A stretch of 64,000 bases of DNA from Congeria kusceri (taxonomy: Eukaryota > Mollusca > Bivalvia > Myida > Dreissenidae), in contig CM051028.1 of the NCBI GenBank assembly GCA_027627225.1, positions 22,295,864 through 22,359,863 on the forward strand. Direction: 5' to 3'. This document shows positions 58,318 through 64,000 of this stretch, piece by piece. The stretch's first letter is position 1. The number at the start of each line of letters is the position of its first letter. A program made the translations under genes and the position numbers. Below the pieces are notes generated by a model. That model ran no database searches and was not told where the DNA came from. It saw only the letters and a list, made by a program, of their open reading frames with translations.

Positions 58318-60290
58318 AATAGCGGTATCTTAATCCGGGGTGAAATTGAAATTGACCAACCGGCTATGTATTATGTATTTCACACGGTATGACTGCAAGT
58401 GTTTGATTATTCATGCGTGCAAAATGTTTGATTATTCATGCGAGACGAGTTGACTGATTGGTGACGTTCCCGCTCAATTCTTTGTGTTCATGGATAGACG
58501 CTTTCTCCACCCAGAAAATAACGGCTTTACAGCATTACTGTTTAGAAAGACAGCTTTTACGCAATTATTCAATTAGAAAACACTTTGTACATACATACAT
58601 TTGATGCAACTTAGTCCAATATATCCAATTACAACACACTTTTTCACAAACACTGGATGCATGTCCTGTTTAATAAAGAATTTTCTACATGAAATATTTC
58701 GTGACAGCCATGTTAACCGGAACCCGATTATTTTTGAAAGTTTATAGGTCTTCAACAGTTACATAGGTCTTAAGACTTTTTACATGGTAGCTGTCTCATA
58801 CGACTATACCAATATATTTAGACCTATCGTGTAACCCCTTATATCTCACCTCCTACATAAATGACGCGATCCGATTGGCTAAGAGCGGTCGCATGACCGT
58901 GGTGTATTTTCCATACACCACGGCTAAATTTCAATACTCCATAAAAGTAAAAAAAATGGCGACTGCTGGATAATATGTTGTTTTGTTTAGTAATATTATA
59001 TCAACTTGACGTGGCATGGCATTTTTTTATGTTTAAATACAAACAAATGCATCTTAATACTGTGAAAGAACTGTCTAAAGTGCCACTACTATAAAAAATA
59101 ATGTCATCTTACCTCGGTGTTTTTGCTGTTTTAAGGTGTTTATCAACCTAGAAAGTGTTTCAGACAAAAACAAAATTCTGCTTTGTTCTTGTCATATTTT
59201 AATAAATCCAATTTAATAAATGCATTTTCACATGAGCATATAATTTCCACAGTTCATGTGCATCGTTTCATTAATTTTCCACGATTAGTCTAGTTAAAAT
59301 ATATTAAATATCCAATCTGCATACTTAACTCTACTGCTTGACACTCCATTTGTTTACTAAAGATGACATAATTTAAATGACATAGTTCTACTGTTATCGT
59401 CTGTTTCTTGGTAGACACATTGCTTACAGTCAGTTCAAGTTGTTAAAGGGACACTCTTGAATAAAATAACAATTGAATATTGTTATATTTTCACTAGCTT
59501 TACTGATTTGAACCACGAGCGACCATTAAAAAATTAAATAAGATTAATTAAAGCTGCTTTTATCAATAATGATTTATTACTCAATGATTAACATGGGCGT
59601 ACCTAGATCAAATTAAGAGAAACCAATGAAATTTAGTCGGTGAGATATATTCGTTACACTGTTAGTAACTGATGGTGTATGGGCTATACACCCTCATTGG
59701 CTTCATACCATACTCGAGCTGCGCTCTCGTATGGTATAACAGTGTAACTAATAATAGTGTAGAAATCCATAATAATCAGCAGTTGTCAGAGTAATAATTA
59801 TGTAAAAATCATTAATTGCTATGATCGTTGAAACATAAGACACACTACTGTGGAGCATTTAAAAAAAAAAGAACGTGACCTTTGATTGTGACCTTGAACT
59901 TCTACAAAGAATTATTGGGCGTTTATAGGACACAGCATTGGGTAATGCGGTACAATGCTGTACAATGATCTAATACTCCTTCGCATCATGTAGAAGTTTG
60001 TAATTGATTAGAAATTTACATTCAATTCTGGCCTTGACCTGACAGACAAGTATGGTGTTGTATATGCAGAACAATTGTGTAATGGAGGTAAGTATATGCA
60101 GATACAAGATAATTATTCCAGGCATGTACAAAATATTAACAATTTTGACTTGACATTCTGACCATGGACAGACAGGTATAATACTATTATGTCATGCACG
60201 CAATACGTTATTTTACCATAAGAACATAACAATATTCAGTTAAATTAAAATAGTCAAGGTATTTAGACGTAACTCCCCAGCAAGCAAGCC
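58318..60290. other. Gene-free stretch with two small hairpin systems
   Basis: GTGGTGTATTTTCCATACACCAC (58900-58922) is a hairpin. At 59653-59748 GTTACACTGTTA and TAACAGTGTAAC enclose two hairpins (GGTGTATGGGCTATACACC, and TACCATAC ... GTATGGTA). The GGTCAAGGTCAC repeat family is only faintly echoed near 59880 and 60030. No gene seen. Confidence 0.5.
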
Positions 60291-60299
60291 CACATTGGC

Positions 60300-61090
60300 C
60301 CAATATGCTAAAGCTGGGCAAAAATACAATATAGGCCACATGTGGGTCCCAAATGATATTTGTTTGCCCATATCAGACCCATATGGGTCCTAGCAAGGAA
60401 GCCCATGTGGGTCCACTGCAAGTATGCCCATATGGGTCCCAGCAAGCCACCACATATGAGCACGATATGGGTTTTACCTGGGCTGATATACCTCATGGGC
60501 CCAGTGTGGGACCCATATGCATTATCTTGCCACTATAAAACAAAGATGGGTCTAAGGAAGTAAACCCATTTGGGTCCCTACTAGAAAGCCCATATGGGTC
60601 ACAGAAAGCAATTCCATATGGGCCCAATATGGTCTATTTTCTGGGCAAAAAATACAATATGGGCCCAATGTGGGTCCCATATGCATTATCTTGCCACTAT
60701 AAAAACCAGATGGGTCAAAGTAAAGTAAACCCATTTGGGTCCCTACTAGAAAGCCCATATTGGGCCTAGAAAGCATGTCCATATGGGCCCAATATGGGCT
60801 AAAGCTGGGCGAAAAATACAATATCGGCCAAATGTGAGTCCCAAATGATATTATTGCCCAGAACAGACCCATATGGAACCTAGAAAGGAAGCTCATGTGG
60901 GTCCACTGCAAATAAGCCCATATGGGTCCCAGCAAGCCACCTCATGTGGGCACGATATGGGTTTTACCAGGGCTAATTTACCTCATGGGCCCATTATCTT
61001 GCCACTATAAAACCCACATGGTTTCAAGTAAAGAAACCCATTTGGGTCCCTACTAGAAAGCGTATATGGGTCCCAGAGTCCGTATGGGCA
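60300..61090. repeat. CCCATATGGGTCC repeat field with a higher-order period near 487 bp
   Basis: Short palindromic cores (CCCATATGGG, CCCATGTGGG, GGGCCC) recur every 20-40 bp. A larger block at 60310-60510 (GGGCAAAAATACAATAT to ACCTCATGGGCCC) is repeated at 60797-60990, and a TATGCATTATCTTGCCACTAT module appears three times. ORFs reading Trp/His/Gly/Pro motifs such as GPIWAYLQWTHMG are translations of the repeat. Confidence 0.88.
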
Positions 61091-61499
61091 TAATATCGGC
61101 TATGGTGGATAAAACAATTCTTCTTACCGTGTTAAAGTTTGTAACGACAGGGTATCACTTTGACTTAACATTCAATAATGTATTCAAAAAATATATTGTG
61201 CAGTTTCATCAAATCTTTTAGTCGAGTAGAAGTAATGGACCGAACAAATGTTGTCTTGGTTTTTTATTGTGTCCTTGACCTTTGACAGACAAGCTTAGGT
61301 GGTGTATGCGACATATTATCTGGTCATGGAAATAAAATTATTATACAGTAATATGAAAATCCTTCCAGGCATTTAAAAGTGGAAACAAAAGGTAGTCAAA
61401 AGGTCTTACGGACGGACCGACACGAGTGAATCCTATATATTCCTCTCTTTATCACAAACTGGCGGCATAAAATGCCACATAACCACAGATTAAAAACAA

Positions 61500-64000
61500 A
61501 ATTGTAATTCCATTTTTATTGCCTTCATAAATACAATACATTCCATATACAAACAATCTAACATATACACCAATGATTCTATGTATGTTCTATGGTGTTT
61601 TTAAGTGTTGTCCATATGACATATTTAAAAAATTTTAATGGTGTGAAACAAGTATGTTCAAATCAATGAAGCATCCATAGTTGAAAGAAAAAGAAGAGCA
61701 ATAGAATGATATTAAGTTGGTTAGAAAGAAAAGGTAAACCAAAACAAAAACAAATGAGATGTTGCATTTTGGTAGGCTTAATAGTTAAGCCTGAAGTGCA
61801 TCCAGGGTATTTGATATAACTCGAGTTTATTTTGTATGGTCGCAATTGTTTCTTCGAGTTTAATTCTAGTTTTCAAAAAGTATTAAAATGTTTCTATATT
61901 TGGCATCATTGTTTCATATTTACATTTCAAGATAACGTATTAAGCCAATAACACTACTGAGTTAATGACTTGTGTGTTGTTTTTATCGTCAGTTGCAAAA
62001 TTACAGAGTGATATTATTTATTAAGCATGTTCAAGATTGTCTACCATGTTTTACTGGCTATTTATACAGTTTTTAACTTGGATCCAACAAATTTGAACAT
62101 AATGACATTCCCAAATTACATGAATGTTTGTTTCTGGATACATAAAACAAAATTTGCATAAAGTCGATGGAGCCAGATTAAGCAGGTTTGGTAAAATATG
62201 CATCAGATATTTATATTGAAAATTTCTGAGTTTAGTATCAATTATTAAGTTAAATGGTTGACTGAAAATGGCTCGTTGATTGATATCTGGGTTGTTTAAT
62301 ATTTGTTTCCATTAATTAACTTGCTTGAAATTTTCAGGTTTGTCTTTGATTATTAGTTTTTTATACACTAGTTTGCAAACTTTGGTATGTTCTGTTATCT
62401 TAGTAAGCATGTATTTTGGGTTGGAATAATCTATCTCGCTTTGTGTGAGTTTATTTTTCCATTCAACAGGTATGCTATTAACAAGTGTGTGGTATTTACT
62501 AAAGTCTCCTTTGTTAACATCATATATCTTGAAAACTGTAAAAGATTTTCTTTCTGAAATCATATATGTGTTCTATATATTATATGCCTCTTTTAAACCA
62601 TGATTTAAAGAAAAATCTCTTATTATAATTTTTTATTAATGAATTATTCCAAATAAGTTGCTTCTGTAATGATATATCTTCCCTTTGAAACGAAGCACTG
62701 AGCAATCCACAAAACAGATATTTTACATCGTTTGAATGAAAATTTGATTTAAAGATTAACAATCCTCCGTAATTATATAGCATATTGTAATATATTTGAC
62801 TTAATTTTGAAGCTTGTTGAAATATAAAGCGCTTTAACCAACTTGCTTTAAGGGACCTTATGAATAGATCAATCTCTAGCATTTTTAAACCCCCATCGGC
62901 TAATCCTTTACAATTCGTTTTCTGGCAATTTTGTCAGTTTTGTCGTCCCAGACGAATTTGAAACATATTAATTTTATTTTTATAATGTTATCGTGAGATG
63001 GGTTTAGTAAACTGTTAATGGATAGACTAATTTGGGGATAGTAAAGTTTTTTAAAACTGTAATTTTTCCAATAGGTGATAACTTCCATCGTTTCCATCTA
63101 TTTAAACATGATTCAAACGCGTCAGGAATATTTGATGGCATAATTTCTACTGGTTCGTTCCTAAAATTTATCGCTAAAGCTGAGGCATGCTTAGAGTTCC
63201 ATATGAACTGTTTGTGTTTGCAGTACTGAATTTGGCTATGTTTCATTGCACCTAACTTCAAAATCTTACATTTATTTCTATTTAAAGTAAGTCCGGATAG
63301 TAGTGCAAACTCTTATATCATTGTAATGAGTGTTTGAAACGAATTACGGGTGCCATCTAGCATCAATGATGCATCGTCAGCAAAAAGAGACTGCTTATCT
63401 TCTACATAATTTATATGTATTCCTTTGATTTGTTTGTTTAGTTCTATGTCTATCGACATTAGTTCGATGCAAATAATGGAGATAAAGGACAACCTTAACA
63501 ACATAACCCACTGTGTGTTCATTAAATCCGAAATGGCGAAGGGATTTTAACATGAATTCATGGTCAAGGCTGTCAAAAGCTTTTTTAAAGTCAGAAAATA
63601 ATATGAGGCCGACTTCATTAGTTTCATCGAGTTTTTCAATAATTTCTTGCAATAGTCTTGCATTTTCACCGATGTACCTTCCTTTGATGAACCCGGTTTG
63701 ATTCATACTGATAATATGGTTTAATAATGGTTTTATACGATTGGCTATAGATTTGGAAGCAATTTTGTAGCCAACATTTAATAATGACATGGGCCTCCAG
63801 TTATCAACCAATAGGACGTCTTTTCCGTTCTTTGTTAGTAAATTAATTATCCTTTGTTTTTGTAATTCAGTAAGATTATTGTTTTCAGAGAAAAGTATAG
63901 AGAGTTTATAACGTATTGTTTTATATCCGGATAGAACATTTTATAGAATTCCGCAGAGATACCATCCAATCCTGGGCTTTTGTTATTTTTCATTTCTAGC
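61500..64000 (-). pseudogene. Decayed L1/Tx1-type LINE ORF2 fragment (continues past the window)
   Basis: Reverse-transcriptase pieces occur in order but in different frames: NWRPMSLLN, QTGFIKGRYIGENARLL and FSDFKKAFDSLDHEF at 63811-63484; LFADDASLMLDG at about 63370-63405; the thumb and C-terminal parts to 62312; and a CKFCFMYPETNIHVIWEC zinc motif near 62086-62163, then a stop. At least four frameshifts are needed. The KAFDSL motif is the usual form, unlike KDFDSL in the intact LINE. It is a dead copy of a related family. Confidence 0.88.

Noticed and set aside
50218..58500. Target-site duplication of the LINE
   Set aside because: I looked for the sequence beside the poly(A) tail near the presumed 5' end and found no convincing match.
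60308..60935. Trp/His/Gly-rich ORFs on both strands
   Set aside because: They follow the CCCATATGGG repeat and break wherever the repeat drifts; no start, splice or domain evidence.
1..64000. tRNA, rRNA or other structured RNA genes
   Set aside because: No cloverleaf with internal A and B boxes and no rRNA-like conserved block was noticed by eye; a covariance-model scan was not possible.

Overview
The window reads as nuclear DNA of an invertebrate, most likely a bivalve mollusc. It is AT-rich and split by GT/AG introns that are almost all in phase 1. It carries an L1/Tx1-type LINE, many foldback elements and short minisatellites. The two repeat families with GGTCAAGGTCACA and CCCATATGGGTCC motifs resemble repeats I associate with bivalves. 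The organism call is an inference, not a measurement.

Layout. 1-989 (-): the 5' part of a tandem-CARD gene. 4590-7090 (+): a decayed two-pore potassium channel with lesions in both pores. 9885-10372: a 65-bp minisatellite. 10591-18572: a head-to-tail array of a 3.8-kb unit. Each unit pairs a Mutator-like transposase gene (-) with an I-PpoI-type His-Me finger endonuclease gene (+), convergent, sharing a region of opposed poly(A) signals. 18693-19122 (+): a possible two-exon secreted peptide. 19874-25627 (-): a second tandem-CARD gene, nine exons, frame-consistent except for one TGA. 25745-34434: foldback and inverted-repeat elements, a 22-copy 47-bp satellite and a 358-bp MITE. 35228-43771 (-): a TIR-like ORF and, upstream, a gene coding for about thirty 14-residue repeats. 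These two may be one gene whose intron was enlarged by a 3.6-kb transposon that holds another element. 45072-47292: a foldback element split by a TA-flanked element that itself carries a hairpin. 50218-58317 (-): a near-complete LINE with ORF1, ORF2 and a poly(A) tail, but an unusually long 2.4-kb gap between the ORFs. 60300-61090: a CCCATATGGG repeat field. 61500-64000 (-): a decayed relative of the LINE.

How the parts may relate. The CARD genes resemble the signalling half of RIG-I-like receptors or their adaptors, and the TIR-like ORF resembles innate-immune adaptors, so the window may hold a loose cluster of nucleic-acid-sensing adaptors. The most unusual object is the transposase plus homing-endonuclease unit, because these are two different DNA-cutting enzymes in one repeated cassette. 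All exon models were made by eye from splice signals, reading frame and comparison between the paralogous copies inside the window. No database search was run.
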